In this document: positions 12,011 to 23,456 of the stretch, piece after piece
Layout: each line of letters starts with the position of its first letter
How positions within the stretch are numbered: position 1 is the stretch's first letter
Source of the DNA: Arenicola marina
Taxonomy: Eukaryota > Annelida > Polychaeta > Arenicolidae
Length of the DNA: 64,000 nt
Assembly (NCBI GenBank): GCA_964019135.1
Contig: OZ025256.1
Span: 34,878,035-34,942,034, forward strand
Direction of reading: 5' to 3'
Notes under the pieces: generated by a model
Told to the model about the DNA's origin: nothing
The model's database searches: none
What the model saw: only the letters and a program-made list of their open reading frames with translations
Translations under genes and position numbers: made by a program

Positions 12011-15000
12011 ATACCCGCCACCCACCGTCACAGGGATAACCCCACTCACTGTCACAGGGATAATCCCATCCACCGTCACAGGGATAACCCCACTCACTGT
12101 CACAGGGATAACCCCACCCACCGTCACAGGGATAACCCCACCCACCGTCACAGGGATAACCCCATCCACCGTCACAGGGATAACCCCACTCACTGTCACA
12201 GGGATAACCCCATCCACCGTCACAGGGATAACCCCACTCACTGTCACAGGGATAACCCCCATCCACCGTCACAGGGATAACCCCATCCACCGTCACAGGG
12301 CTAACCCCACCCACTGTCACAGGGATAACCCCATCCACCGCCACAGGGATAACCCCACCCACTGTCACAGGGATAACCCCCATCCACCGTCACAGGGATA
12401 ACCCCACCCACTGTCACAGGGATAACCCCACCCACCGTCACAGGGATAACCCCACCCACTGTCACAGGGATAACCCCACCCATCGTCACAGGGATAACCC
12501 CCATCCACCGTCACAGGGATAACCCCACCCACTGTCACAGGGATAACCCCCATCCACCGTCACAGGGATAACCCCACCCACTGTCACAGGGATAACCCCA
12601 TCCACCGTCACAGGGATAACCCCACTCACTGTCACAGGGATAACCCCCACCCACCGTCACAGGGATAACCCCACCCACTGTCACAGGGATAACCCCACCC
12701 ACCGTCACAGGGATAACCCCCATCCACCGTCACAGGGATAACCCCACCCACTGTCACAGGGATAACCCCCATCCACCGTCACAGGGATAACCCCACCCAC
12801 TGTCACAGGGATAACCCCATCCACCGTCACAGGGATAACCCCACCCACTGTCACAGGGATAACCCCATCCACCGCCACAGGGATAACCCCACCCACCATC
12901 GCAGGGATAACCCCACCCACCGTCACAGGGATAACCCCACTCACCGTCACAGGGATAACCCCATCCACTGTCACAGGGATAACCCCATCCACTGTCACAG
13001 GGATAACCCCATCCACCGCCACAGGGATAACCCCACCCACCGTCACAGGGATAACCCCACCCACCGTCACAGGGATAACCCCACTCACCGTCACAGGGAT
13101 AACCCCATCCACTGTCACAGGGATAACCCCATCCACTGTCACAGGGATAACCCCACCCACCGTCACAGGGATAACCCCATCCACTGTCACAGGGATAACC
13201 CCATCCACCGTCACAGGGATAACCCCACCCACCGTCACAGGGATAACCCCACTCATCGTCACTGGGATAACCCCACCCACCGTCACAGGGATACCCCCCA
13301 CCCTCCGTCACATACCCCATGCCACCCACCGTCACAGGGATAGCCCCCACCCACCGTCACATAGCCCATGCCACCCACCTTCACAGGGATACCCCCCACC
13401 CTCCGTCACATACCCCATGCCACCCACCGTCACAGGGATAACCCCACCCACCGTCACATAGCCCATGCCACCCACCTTCACAGGGGTAACTCCACCCACC
13501 GTCATAGGGATAACCCCACCCACCATCACAGGGATACCCCCCACCCACCGTCACAGGGATAGCCCCACCCCCGGTCACATGCGCCATGCCACCCACCGTC
13601 ACAGGCATACCCGCCACCCACCGTCACAGGGATAACCCCACTCACTGTCACAGGGATAATCCCATCCACCGTCACAGGGATAACCCCACTCACTGTCACA
13701 GGGATAACCCCACCCACCGTCACAGGGATAACCCCACCCACCGTCACAGGGATAACCCCATCCACCGTCACAGGGATAACCCCACTCACTGTCACAGGGA
13801 TAACCCCATCCACCGTCACAGGGATAACCCCACTCACTGTCACAGGGATAACCCCCATCCACCGTCACAGGGATAACCCCACCCACTGTCACAGGGATAA
13901 CCCCATCCACCGTCACAGGGATAACCCCACCCACTGTCACAGGGATAACCCCATCCACCGCCACAGGGATAACCCCACTCACTGTCACAGGGATAACCCC
14001 CATCCACCGTCACAGGGATAACCCCACCCACTGTCACAGGGATAACCCCATCCACTGTCACAGGGATAACCCCCACCCACCGTCACAGGGATAACCCCAC
14101 CCACCGTCACAAGGATAACCCCATCCACTGTCACAGGGATAACCCCACCCACTGTCACAGGGATAACCCCACCCACCGTCACAGGGATAACTCCATCCAC
14201 TGTCACAGGGATAACCCCACCCACCGTCACAAGGATAACCCCATCCACTGTCACAGGGATAACCCCACCCACCGCCACAGGGATAACCCCACCCACCGTC
14301 ACAGGGATAACCCCATCCACCGTCACAGGGATAACCCCACCCACTGTCACAGGGATAACCCCACCCACCGTCACAGGGATAACCCCACCCACCGTCACAG
14401 GGATAACCCCATCCACTGTCACAGGGATAACCCCATCCACCGTCACAGGGATAACCCCACCCACCGTCACAGGGATAACCCCACCCACCGTCACAGGGAT
14501 AACCCCACTCACCGTCACTGGGATAACCCCACCCACCGTCACAGGGATAACCCCACCCACCGTCACAGGGATAACCCCACTCACTGTCACAGGGATAACC
14601 CCATCCACCGTCACAGGGATAACCCCATCCACTGTCACAGGGATAACCCCATCCACTGTCACAGGGATAACCCCACCCACCGTCACAGGGATAACCCCAC
14701 TCACCGTCACAGGGATAACCCCATCCACTGTCACAGGGATAACCCCACCCACCGTCACAGGGATAACCCCACTCACCGTCACAGGGATAACCCCATCCAC
14801 TGTCACAGGGATAACCCCACCCACCGTCACAGGGATAACCCCACCCACCGTCACAGGGATAACCCCATCCACCGTCACAGGGATAACCCCATCCACCGTC
14901 ACAGGGATAACCCCACCCACCGTCACAGGGATAACCCCACTCACTGTCACAGGGATAACCCCACCCACCGTCATATGGATAACCCCACCCACCGTCACAG

Positions 15001-16430
15001 GGATAAAACCATCCACCGTCACAGGGATAACCCCACTCACTGGCACAGGGATAACCCCACCCACCGTCACAGGGATTACCTCACTCACTGTCACAGGGAA
15101 AGCCCCACCCACCGTCACAGGGATAACCCCACCCACCGTCACAGGGATAACCCCCATCCACCGTCACAGGGATAACCCCACTCACTGTCACAGGGATAAC
15201 CCCACCCACCGTCACAGGGATAACCCCACTCACTGTCACAGGGATAACCCCACCCACCGTCACAGGGATAACCCCACCCACCGTCACAGGGATAACCCCC
15301 ATCCACCGTCACAGGGATAACCCCACCCACCGTCACAGGGATAACCCCACCCACCGTCACAGGGATAACCCCACTCACTGTCACAGGGATAGCCCCACCC
15401 ACCGTCACAGGGATAACCCCACTCACTGTCACAGGGATAACCCCACCCACCGTCACAGGGATAACCCCACTCACTGTCACAGGGATAGCCCCACCCACCG
15501 TCACAGGGATAACCCCACTCACTGTCACAGGGATAACCCCACCCACCGTCACAGGGATAACCCCACTCACTGTCACAGGGATAACCCCACCCACCGTCAC
15601 AGGGATAACCCCCATCCACCGTCACAGGGATAACCCCCATCCACCGTCACAGGGATAACCCCATCCACCGTCACAGGGATAACCCCACCCACTGTCACAG
15701 GGATAACCCCACCCACCGTCACAGGGATAACCCCACCCACCGTCACAGGGATAACCCCATCCACCGTCACAGGGATAACCCCACCCACCGTCACAGGGAT
15801 AACCCCACCCACCGTCACAGGGATAACCCCACCCACCGTCACAGGGATAACCCCACTCACTGTCACAGGGATAACCCCCATCCACCGTCATATGGATAAC
15901 CCCACCCACCGTCACAGGGATAACCCCACCCACCGTCACAGGGATAACCCCACTCACTGTCACAGGGATAACCCCCATCCACCGTCATATGGATAACCCC
16001 ACCCACCGTCACAGGGATAACCCCATCCACCGTCACAGGGATAACCCCACTCACTGTCACAGGGATAACCCCCATCCACCGTCACAGGGATAACCCCACT
16101 CACTGTCACAGGGATAACCCCCATCCACCGTCACAGGGATAACCCTACTCACTGTCACAGGGATAACCCCACCCACCGTCACAGGGATAACCCCACTCAC
16201 TCTCACAGGGATAACCCCACCCACCGTCACAGGGATGACCCCACCCACCGTCACAGGGATAACCCCATCCAACCTCACAGGGATAACCCCACTCACTGTC
16301 ACAGGGATAACCCCATCCACCGTCACTGGGATAACCTCACCCACCGTCACAGGGAGAACCCCACCCACCGTCACAGGGATAACCTCACCCACCGTCACAG
16401 GGAGAACCCCACCCACCGTCACACACCCCA
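12011..16430 (+). repeat. C-rich 24 bp monomeric minisatellite array
   Basis: A 24 bp unit, CACCGTCACAGGGATAACC plus CCATC, repeats about 180 times with variants at a few fixed positions: ACCGTC or ACTGTC, CCCACC, CCATCC or CCACTC, and an optional extra C giving 25 bp units. The 24 bp length is a multiple of three, so frames persist: the minus strand is open for 390 codons at 13985-15157, reading as repeats of the octapeptide GVIPVTVG. The absence of any unique N- or C-terminal part, the same repeat open on the other strand and the lack of flanking gene signals argue against a real protein. A dimer-type segment at about 13300-13620 interrupts the array and is explained by a 1596 bp duplication. 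Confidence 0.95.
13300..13870 (+). repeat. Copy of 11704-12265 inserted in the 24 bp array
   Basis: This segment repeats the boundary zone at 11704-12265 with an offset of 1596 bp. It includes the dimer-type units (CATAGCCCATGCC, CACATGCGCCATGCC) and the first 24 bp monomers beyond them. It therefore places a second dimer-to-monomer transition inside the monomer array. It is best explained as a tandem duplication that spanned the transition. Confidence 0.85.
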
Positions 16431-16670
16431 TGCCACCCACCGTCACACACCCCATGCCACCCACCGTCACATGGATACCCGCCTCCCACAGTCACGTCCT
16501 CCATGGCACCCAACGTCACAGGGATGACCCCCACTCACTGTCACATTAACTCCTGCCTAGCCTCAACCCACGGTCACAGAGGCGCCCCTACCCCCACCCG
16601 CCCTCGCAAGGACCCCCCTCTACCCCCCCCCCCCCCCTACCGTCACAGCCCCCCTCCCCTCCAGCCCGCC
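16431..16670 (+). repeat. Degenerate right edge of the C-rich array
   Basis: Units regain the CACACCCCATGCC half-type seen on the left side of the array, then decay. GTCACAGGGATGACCCCC at 16514 is the last clear unit. Isolated CGGTCACAG and ACCGTCACAG fragments continue to about 16650. A run of about 16 C lies at 16623-16638. Confidence 0.75.
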
Positions 16671-16702
16671 CGCGGTGACAGCAACAAATCCCGACCTCCA
16701 TC

Positions 16703-16718
16703 CACGTGACCACGTGAC
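16703..16718. promoter_or_regulatory. Two tandem E-boxes (CACGTGAC x2)
   Basis: CACGTGAC occurs twice, 8 bp apart in direct repeat, at 16703 and 16711. CACGTG is the palindromic core bound by bHLH-ZIP factors such as USF, MITF/TFE and MYC families, and the trailing AC matches the preferred flank of USF/MITF types. The site lies in a short CpG-rich stretch. Whether it drives a promoter is unknown, as no transcript is evident. Confidence 0.35.
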
Positions 16719-16808
16719 CCGCGAGGTCCCGGTCGGCTGGGCGACAGTCGCACGCAGCCTCTATCGATCATTGTTAGGTGAAGGGGACATCGGCTGGGTC
16801 AGCGACGC

Positions 16809-16825
16809 GTCTCCCCTGGTGGCAG
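16809..16825 (-). promoter_or_regulatory. CTCF-like motif (weak)
   Basis: The minus strand reads TGCCACCAGGGGAGAC here, matching the bilaterian CTCF core CASCAGRKGGCRC at 11 of 13 positions by my count. It lies in unique sequence next to the C-rich array. CTCF binding is inference from motif only. Confidence 0.25.
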
Positions 16826-17442
16826 GAGGGGATGGGAGAGGCGTGAGTGGGTGGGAGGGGCAGTGGGGTGTGGGTTGTGTATGCGATGAGGGAAGCAAGT
16901 GTGGTCGCCGTTTATTTTTGGTTTTCTGAGACCTATTTGCCTATATGCGTCGGTGACCTGAAGCAGGTTTGGTGGCATTGCACAGTTTGCAATGTGAAGC
17001 CGGGGCTCCTGGTTTCCGTTACCCCGCTAGGCTATGAAGTATCGATAAAATCGTTGAATGCCTCCAAAAATAACACCATGTTACCAAAAACGAAACATTT
17101 AATATATTTCACGTCGGTCAGTCGCAAGCTGGTGTATAGGCAGAAAGTGTACTGCAACGCCAGATTAATGCCTGAGACGTATCGTCACATGGCAGACGTT
17201 GCGGCCGAGACCCAATCAAAGCTTCAATCGAAGAGATGCCGTCTATGTACCCATCCTCGAGGCGAGCCATGTTAATTGCTTTCAGTCACTTTCAGTCATT
17301 CCTTCCAGGCAGACATCTCTATGCCCCCCCCCCCTCCCTCTTCCCGCCAGCCACTGCCATTCCCTCTTCCTGCTCTAGCCAGCAGCTCCTTCTCAGGCAT
17401 TACGCCTTCCTCCAAAAACCCGCTTCCTGCGCCCGCCAGAGA

Positions 17443-17630
17443 CCGTGGCACATCGTGGTGGCACATCGTGGTGGCACATTGTGGCGGCACATCGTGGTGG
17501 TACATCGTGGTGGCACATTCTGGCGACACATCGTGGTGGCACATCGTGGTGGCACTTTCTGGCGACACATCGTGGCGGCACATTCTGGCGACACATCGTG
17601 GTGGCACATCGTAGTGGCACATCGTGGCGA
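17443..17630 (+). repeat. 15 bp tandem array, about 12 units
   Basis: The unit is ACATCGTGGTGGCAC with variants at TTCTGG and GCGACAC. It runs head to tail and passes without spacer into the 29 bp array at ACATGTGTTTC. The length is a multiple of three, so frames stay open on both strands; this carries no coding weight. Confidence 0.92.
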
Positions 17631-19568
17631 CATGTGTTTCTCTGGGCGGTCTGACGTGCCATGTGTTTCCCTGGGCGGCCTGACGTGCCATGAGTTTCAC
17701 AGGGCGGCCTGACATGCCATGCGTTTCCCTGGGCTGTCTGACATGCCATGTGTTTCTCTGGGCGGCCTGACGTGCCATGTGTTTCCCTGGGCGGCCTGAC
17801 GTGCCATGTGTTTCCCTGGGTGGCCTGACGTGCCATGTGTTTCACAGGGTGGCCTGACGTGCCATGTGTTTCCCTGGGTGGCCTGACGTGCCATGTGTTT
17901 CCCTGGGTAGCCTGACGTGCCATGTGTTTCCCTGGGTAGCCTGATGTGCCATGTGTTTCCCTAGGTAGCCTGACGTGCCATGTGTTTCCCTGGGCGGTCT
18001 GACGTGCCATGTGTTTCCTGGGCGGTCTGACGTGCCATGTGTTTCCCAGGGTGGCCTGACGTGCCATGTGTTTCCATGGGCGGTCTGACGTGCCATGTGT
18101 TTCCTGGGCGGTCTGACGTGCCATGTGTTTCCCAGGGTGGCCTGACGTGCCATGTGTTTCCATGGGTGGCCTGACGTGCCATGTGTTTCCCAGGGTGGCC
18201 TGACGTGCCATGTGTTTCCTGGGCGGTCTGACGTGCCATGTGTTTCCCAGGGTGGCCTGACGTGCCATGTGTTTCCATGGGTGGCCTGACGTGCCATGTG
18301 TTTCCCTGGGTGGCCTGACGTGCCATGTGTTTCTCAGGGCGGTCTGACGTGCCATGTGTTTCCCTGGGTGGCCTGACGTGCCATGTGTTTCACAGGGCGG
18401 CCTGACATGCCATGTGCTTCACAGGGCGGCCTGACGTGCCATGTGTTTCACAGGACAGCCTCACATGCCATGTGTTTCACAGGGCGGCCTGACGTGCCAT
18501 GTGTTTCACAGGGCGGCCTGACATGCCATGTGCTTCACAGGGCGGCCTGACGTGCCATGTGTTTCACAGGGCAGCCTGACATGCCATGTGTTTCACAGGG
18601 CGGCCTGACGTGCCATGTGTTTCACAGGGCGGCCCAAGGTGCCATGTGTTTCACAGGGAGCCCTAACATGCCATGTGTTTCTCTGGGTGGCCTGACGTGC
18701 CATGTGTTTCCCTGGGCGGCCTGACGTGCCGTGTGTTTCACAGGGCGGCCTAACGTGCCATGTGTCTCCCTGGGTGGCCTGACGTGCCATGTGTTTCATG
18801 ATGCGGTCTGACGTGCCATGTGTTTCCCTGGGCGGCCTGACATGCCATGTGTTTCCCTGGGCGGCCTGACATGCCATGTGTTTCCCTGGGCGGCCTGACA
18901 TGCCATGTGTTTCCCTGGGCGGCCTGACGTGCCATGTGTTTCATGATGCAGTCTGACGTGCCATGTGTTTCCCTGGGCGGCCTGACATGTCATGTGTTTC
19001 CCTGGGCGGCCTGACATGCCATGTGTTTCCCTTGGCGGCCTGACGTGCCATGTGTTTCCCTGGGCGGCCTGACGTGCCATGTGTTTCACAGGGCGGCCTA
19101 ACGTGCCATGTGTTTCACATGGCGGCCTGACATGCCATGTGTTTCCCTGGGTGGCCTGACGTGCCATGTGTTTCATGATGCGGTCTGACGTGCCATGTGT
19201 TTCCCTGGGCGGCCTGACATGCCATGTGTTTCCCTGGGCGGCCTGACATGCCATGTGTTTCCCTGGGCGGCCTGACGTGCCATGTGTTTCCCTGGGCGGC
19301 CTGACGTGCCATGTGTTTCACAGGGCGGCCTAACGTGCCATGTGTTTCACATGGCGGCCTGACATGCCATGTCTTTCCCTGGGTGGCCTAACGTGCCATG
19401 TGTTTCCCTAGGTGGCCTGACGTGCCATGTGTTTCATGATGCGGTCTGACGTGCCATGTGTTTCATGATGCGGTCTGACGTGCCATGTGTTTCCCTGGGC
19501 GGCCTGACATGCCATGTGTTTCCCTGGGCGGCCTGACGTGCCATGTGTTTTCCTCTACGGCCTGACTT
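17631..19568 (+). repeat. 29 bp minisatellite array, about 67 units
   Basis: Units contain GACGTGCCATGTGTTTC followed by CCTGGGCGGCCT or variants (CACAGGGCGG, CCAGGGTGG, CATGATGCGGT, and a 28 bp form with CCTGGGCGG). GACGTG alternates with GACATG. Local higher-order repeats occur: an 86 bp triplet (28+29+29) between about 18014 and 18300, and a 232 bp (8-unit) spacing between the TTCACAGGGCGGCCTAACG units at 19081 and 19313. The minus strand is open for 320 codons (17393-18355) with a His/Gly/Arg/Pro-rich 29-residue period, which I judge non-coding. Confidence 0.96.
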
Positions 19569-21010
19569 GTCGGCTGCCGAGGAGACCGCCTTAATACGGA
19601 ATGGCCTGTCTGACATGTTATATACGTTTTATACGTAAGTAAATATAAACGCATTTATTCCAGTGTCACTCTTTAGTTACACCATAAGTATCTTCTCCAC
19701 CTTTTTCTTTTGTTGTATTAATATGCCTTCTTTTTTCACATCATACCTTTATTTCCCCGATTCTACCATTTGGTTATTCTTTCTTGAGACACCTTGCTAT
19801 TCGTTCTAGCTTTGTTCACATATCCTGGAGGAAATGGTGGCGCGCCTTACAAGTAAGCTGAGGTTGGTCTGCCCACCCGCCGGGTCGCCTGAGAGCTGAA
19901 CAGCTGGCAGGGATTCCAAGACTTCATCCAGACTGTAGAGGGAGGGAGGCTGGTGGGAAGGGGGCGGGGGGATTCGGTGTTGGACGTTCAGATTGGGACC
20001 CGACTGCTTTTCGTCCAAACTGGGCTCGATTGATACAAACAGTTGGGTATTAGCTGGCAGCCTTCAACCGGCCGGGCTTGGATCAATGGCTATAGACCTT
20101 TTTAGACCGCCGATCTATAGCAAGTCCCAAGTCGATATTTGGATATAAAGCCACCACAACTTTCATCCTCTTCTTTTATTTTCGACGCCTCCATCTCTCG
20201 TCTCTCATTGCCTCCCCTATTCTCTACCCCTCGCCTCGCCTCTCCCTCTCCCCTACCTCCCCATCACCCTTCCCTATTCCCCTCATCCCCACCGTCTCCC
20301 TCACCATCGATATTTCTCTCGGGTCCACTTATTTCAAGTATAAGATTAGCTGAAGCCAAAAGAAAGGTGAGGCCCCCCTGCTACAATAGTTTGGGACTTG
20401 ATCCAGTAAACGTTGTATACTGTGTGGCATTGTCAATCGTGTACCTTGTCTTGTGACGAACATTTCATTGATCAGTTTAACGGATTCAGAAACAGAACTA
20501 AGCTATGGCCAGCGATCAGTAGTTCTGTCCTTACCGATCCAGTTGGCTGCAGACATTTAGGTCAGCGAACTTGTCACTAACAAGGCTGTTCCGGTGGATT
20601 GAGACAGATCCCCGTAAGATCCATCTCGCTGCAGAGGGCTTTCCGCCTAAGGCATACTCCATCTACCACACGTCAAATTTAACCATTAGAATTATCCTTC
20701 ATACGTGAACATTTTAATTTAATCTAATCGACCATATATTCGAAATTTGGCATCAAATACGCCACTGTTTGGCTTTTGCCGTCATACTAGTACCGTACCG
20801 GACGAATTAGAACCCAAATCACCTCCGAACTATGTTTTCGCGTTCGATCGAGGTCAATGGCGTGGAGCGCCTTGAACCTTGACCCCGTGTGATTGTGAAA
20901 TAATTTTTCGCTTAACTCCTTCATTGTGATTTTACGACAACGGAATGTCCACTCGTGACCCCAACACCGTTGAGTTCAAACGTAAGGTTGGCGGGGGGCC
21001 GCGCAAGCTC
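19569..21010. other. Single-copy island, left part
   Basis: Ordinary mixed sequence follows the 29 bp array. It includes an AT-rich stretch (19620-19760) and a strongly pyrimidine-rich tract at about 20155-20330 (TCTCCCTCTCCCC-like). No open frame exceeds 105 codons and none looks like a known protein. I see no gene, tRNA or clear transposon end. Confidence 0.6.
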
Positions 21011-21418
21011 CCCGCACGGTGGCGCTACGTAAGTTCCGTTTTTACCGCTGCTGTCGGCCGGGGGGAAATTTCCAAATTCTTAAAAAACGGTCATATCAGC
21101 TGTAATCTTTTGCAACATTATAAGTTTTAAGAATACACATAAATATAATGAGCTATGGGTATTTAATACACCAAAGAACATCTTTTATCCTTTCGAAAAA
21201 GTTATAATTATGACTGAGCTCTTTCTTTTCATCACCTGATACCGTGTGTTATTAGGCTTAGCCTGGGACCAGCCACTAATTTGTAGAAATACGAGGCGCA
21301 TTTTTGTATCATTTTGCGCAGCGCCGCCCTGGCGTGCGAGTCTGAAAATGCATTGAGGAAGTAGGCCACAACAGAGATATAATGGAGCCCTAGCGGAGTG
21401 AGTCGAAGGCAGAGAGTG
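21011..21418 (+). repeat. Dispersed repeat, copy 1 (about 408 bp)
   Basis: This segment matches the reverse complement of 43434-43839 along its full length, at roughly four-fifths identity by eye. Shared landmarks in order are CCCGCACGGTGGCGCTACG, GCTGCTGTCGGCCGGGG, AGCTGTAAT, TTTCGAAAAAGTTATAATT, CTTTTCATCACCTGAT, GTGTTATTAGGCTTA, CACTAATTTGTAGAA and AACAGAGATATAATGGAGCC, ending in GAAGGCAGAGAGTG. I see no terminal inverted repeats, no poly-A tail and no convincing target-site duplication. It could be a non-autonomous transposon, a SINE-like element or part of a longer element. A 61-codon open frame overlaps its left end and has no recognisable product. Confidence 0.85.
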
Positions 21419-21835
21419 GGGGCCGCGGTGACGTGAGGAACGCGCTCCCTCTGGTGGCAGAGTGGCGTACGAGACATGTAATATGCCACTACATGTATGT
21501 TGACATCATGTATGGCGTCGATGTGCCCTGTATGGAAGCAACAGTGCGCCGTCGTTAAGTGCCATGCGGCGATAAGTGATCCGCCTAATAAAGGCTTCAC
21601 TTCGGGACATTGATCGGCAGCTCACTGGGTCCATGGAGCGAGCCAGCGGCTGCCAGAACAACCTTTATTCACAGCGGCAATGGATACACCAGAACAACCC
21701 TCGTGTATTTGACAAGATCTTTAAGTGCCACTTTGAGAGGCCGGCGACGGATGTAGATGATAAATCACTGGCTGCAGCACAGTAGAGTGCGTCGGCGACA
21801 GTCTTCACATGGCGTGTAACAATCTTACCTTTACT
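21419..21835. other. Single-copy island, right part
   Basis: About 400 bp of unique sequence lie between the dispersed repeat and the 12.6 kb array. Apart from a CTCF-like motif I see nothing. An open frame of 69 codons at 21576-21785 has no recognisable features. Confidence 0.55.
21444..21460 (-). promoter_or_regulatory. CTCF-like motif
   Basis: The minus strand reads TGCCACCAGAGGGAGC, matching CASCAGRKGGCRC at 12 of 13 positions. It sits 26 bp beyond the end of the dispersed repeat and about 380 bp before the purine-rich array. The call rests on the motif alone. Confidence 0.3.
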
Positions 21836-23456
21836 GGGAGGCTTTGGAGGGCGACTTGCGAGGGATACTTCAGAGAAAGGCTTTAGAGGGAGACTTTGGA
21901 GGAAGGCTTTAGAGGGAGATTTTAGAGGGAGGCTTTAGATGAAGTCTTTAGAGGGAGACTTTAGAGGAAAACTTTATAGGGGGGTTTAGAGGGACCTTAG
22001 ACGAAAACTTCATAGGAGGGCTTTAGAGGGACTTTAAAGGAGGGCTTTAGAGGGAGACTTTAGAGAAGGGCTTTAGAGGGAGACTTTAGAGGAAGGCTTT
22101 AGAGGGAGACTTTAGAGGAAGGCTTTAGAGGGAGACTTTAGAGGGTCTTTAGGGGAGGCTTTAGAAGTAGGCTTTAGATGGACTTTTGTGGAAGGCTTTC
22201 GAGTGAGACTTTAGACAAAGGCTTTAGAGGGAGACTGTAGAGCAAGGCTTTAGAGGGACTTTAGAGAAAAACTTCGGAGGTTGACTTTGGAGGAATGCTT
22301 TAGAGGGAGACTTTGGAGAAAGGCTTCAGAGGGAGATTTTAGAGGAAGGCTTTAGAGGGAAACTTTAGAGGAAGGCTTTAGAGGGCGACTTTAGAGAAAG
22401 GCTTTAGAGGGAGACTTTAGAGGAAAACATTATAGGAGGGTTTAGGGGGAATTTAGACGAAAACTTTATAGGAGGGCCTTAGAGGGACTTTAGAGGGAGG
22501 CTTTAGAGGGATACTTTAGAGGAAGGCTTTAGAAAGAGACTTTAGAGGGCCTTTAGGGAAAGGCTTTAGAGGAAGGCTTCAGAGGGACTTTTGAGGAAGG
22601 CTTTCGAGTGAGACTTTAGACAAAGGCTTTAGAGGGAGGCTGTAAAGCAAGGCTTTAGAGGGACTTTAGAGGAGAACTTTAGAGGTAGACTTTGGAGGAA
22701 GGCTTTAGAGGGAGACTTTGGAGGAAGGCTATATAGAGAGACTTTATAAGGGGGCTTTTGAGGGACTTTAGAGGAAACCTTTAGAGGGAGACTTCGGAGG
22801 AAGGCTTTAGAGGGAGACTTTAGAGAAAGGCTTTAGAGGGAGACTTTAAAGGGACTTTAGAGGAAGGCTTTAGAGGGAGACGTTAGACGACGGCTATAGA
22901 GGGACCTTTGAGGAAGGCTTTAGAGGGGGGCTGTAGAGGCAGGCTTTAGAGGGACTTCAGATGAAGACTTTAGAGGGAGACTTAAGAGGAATGCTTTAGA
23001 GGGAGACTTTAGAGGGACTTTAGAGGAACAGTTTAGACGGAGACGTTAGAAGAAGGCTTTAACGGGACTTTAGAGGAAGGCTTTAGAGGGATATTAGAGG
23101 AAGGTTTTAGAGGGAGACTGTAGAGGAAGGTTTTAGAGGAATTTAGAGGAAGGCCTTAGAGGGACTTTAGAGGAAGGCTTTAGAGAGACTTTAGAGGAAA
23201 GCTTTAGATGGAGTCTGTAGAGGAAGGTTGTAGAGGGACTCTAGAGGAAGGCTTTAGAGGGACTTTAGAGGAAGGCTATAGAGGGAGACTGTACAGGAAG
23301 GCTTTAGAGGGACTTTAGAGAAAAACTTCGGAGGTTGACTTTGGAGGAATGCTTTAGAGGGAGACTTTGGAGAAAGGCTTCAGAGGGAGACTTTAGAGTA
23401 ATACTTTATAGTGAGACTTTATAGGAAAGCTTTAGAGGGATACTTTAGAGGGACTT

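Larger units (their letters stand above)
16671..17442. other. GC-rich single-copy island
   Basis: About 770 bp of non-repetitive sequence separate the C-rich array from the 15 bp array. The first 180 bp are CpG-rich and hold paired E-boxes and a CTCF-like motif, described separately. An open frame of 142 codons (16847-17275, plus strand) exists but shows no recognisable domain, no convincing codon bias and no flanking signals, so I do not call it a gene. The end of the island (17315-17440) is pyrimidine-rich. Confidence 0.6.

Noticed and set aside
13985..15157. 390-codon minus-strand frame of GVIPVTVG repeats, resembling an elastin-like protein
   Set aside because: The 24 bp unit is a triplet multiple without stops, and neighbouring frames and the other strand are open too. 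There is no unique terminal region or signal peptide.
12011..16430. Homing-endonuclease site similarity (AGGGATAAC in each unit)
   Set aside because: Only about half of the I-SceI recognition sequence matches, and no endonuclease gene is near.
16847..17275. 142-codon plus-strand frame in the GC-rich island
   Set aside because: No recognisable domain and no splice or conservation evidence; a frame of this length is plausible by chance in GC-rich DNA.
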